Assembly (NCBI RefSeq): GCF_024343775.1
Contig: NZ_RJUF01000174.1
Location: 62,001-126,000, forward strand
From: Lacihabitans soyangensis
Lineage (GTDB): Bacteria > Bacteroidota > Bacteroidia > Cytophagales > Spirosomataceae
Direction of reading: 5' to 3'
Length of the DNA: 64,000 bases
The position numbers and the translations under genes are program-made. Position 1 is the first letter of the stretch. Every line of letters starts with the position of its first letter. Of this stretch, positions 63,856-64,000 are shown piece by piece. The notes beneath the pieces were generated by a model. That model had not been told where the DNA came from. It saw only the letters and a list, made by a program, of their open reading frames with translations, and did not search any database.

Positions 63856-64000
63856 ATGCAAAATAGAGATCAAAAAAAGAATCAGCTTGAGAATATTATA
63901 AAATCTTCAACGGATGCTATTCAGAATCAGTTGATTGACTACAAAGACAAGGGCAAAAATATCCTCGTTGTTGGGGGTATTATCGTTGCTGCTTATGCTT
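63856..64000 (+). CDS. N-terminus of a membrane protein (partial, runs off the right edge)
   Basis: From ATG 63856 the frame M-Q-N-R-D-Q-K-K-N is open to the window edge (48 residues). After a polar, helical N-terminus a hydrophobic stretch N-I-L-V-V-G-G-I-I-V-A-A-Y-A begins, likely the first membrane helix. Function not recognised. It lies 80 bases after recQ on the same strand. Confidence 0.55.
   Translation, partial: MQNRDQKKNQLENIIKSSTDAIQNQLIDYKDKGKNILVVGGIIVAAYA

Overview
The window comes from a low-GC, gene-dense genome of the phylum Bacteroidota, most likely a Cytophagales-type environmental bacterium. This rests on a SusC/SusD pair, a second TonB receptor with an N-terminal carboxypeptidase-regulatory-like domain, a secreted metallopeptidase with a type IX secretion (T9SS) C-terminal domain, a DUF2723 protein, bacillithiol synthase BshA, and TAnnTTTG-type promoter boxes. 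No rRNA, tRNA, CRISPR array, integrase or insertion sequence was recognised. The order within the phylum is an inference.

Layout. 0-3.7 kb: edge of a surface-polysaccharide cluster (start of a glycosyltransferase, acyltransferase, GT2, O-antigen ligase-like protein). 3.8-9.9 kb: lipoprotein, TonB receptor, DUF2723 membrane protein. 10-12.1 kb: deoxynucleoside kinase, SurE, NUDIX hydrolase. 12.1-21.5 kb: a phosphorolytic maltodextrin locus (GH65 phosphorylase, beta-phosphoglucomutase, two GH13 enzymes, MFS sugar carrier) ending in an SGNH protein. 21.4-24.9 kb: three translationally coupled membrane-glycan glycosyltransferase genes. 25-27.2 kb: GMC dehydrogenase with its small subunit. 27.3-28.2 kb: HTH protein and a toxin-antitoxin pair whose toxin is broken. 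28.2-31.6 kb: polyferredoxin, FAD oxidoreductase and a secreted protein. 31.7-42.5 kb: secreted protein, sodium/solute symporter, sialidase-like protein, SusC/SusD and an S9B peptidase. 42.5-45.7 kb: a toxin-antitoxin island with one intact PIN module and two wrecked toxins (YoeB/Txe and HicA), plus unknown genes. 45.9-48.7 kb: leuS. 48.7-49.3 kb: a duplicated repeat of about 250 bp carrying palindromes. 49.4-64 kb: housekeeping and envelope genes (Cthe_2159-like lipoprotein, TlpA-like protein, DoxX, purN, UbiA-family enzyme, bshA, ABC exporter, HAD phosphatase, pentapeptide protein, T9SS metallopeptidase, RecQ).

How the genes work together. The maltodextrin locus reads as hydrolysis of alpha-glucan by secreted GH13 enzymes, import of maltose by the MFS carrier, phosphorolysis by GH65 to glucose plus beta-glucose-1-phosphate, and conversion of that to glucose-6-phosphate by PgmB. 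No SusC/D pair lies next to it. The SusC/D pair at 35.8 kb sits beside sialidase-like, symporter and peptidase genes and may serve a glycan or glycoprotein substrate, but no sequence feature proves the ligand.

The most notable pattern is that three toxin genes of three different families (ParE-like, YoeB/Txe, HicA) are each disrupted by a point mutation or frameshift. The two partner antitoxin genes that can be identified are open, and a fourth (PIN) module is intact. I found no convincing new multi-gene defence or biosynthetic system.
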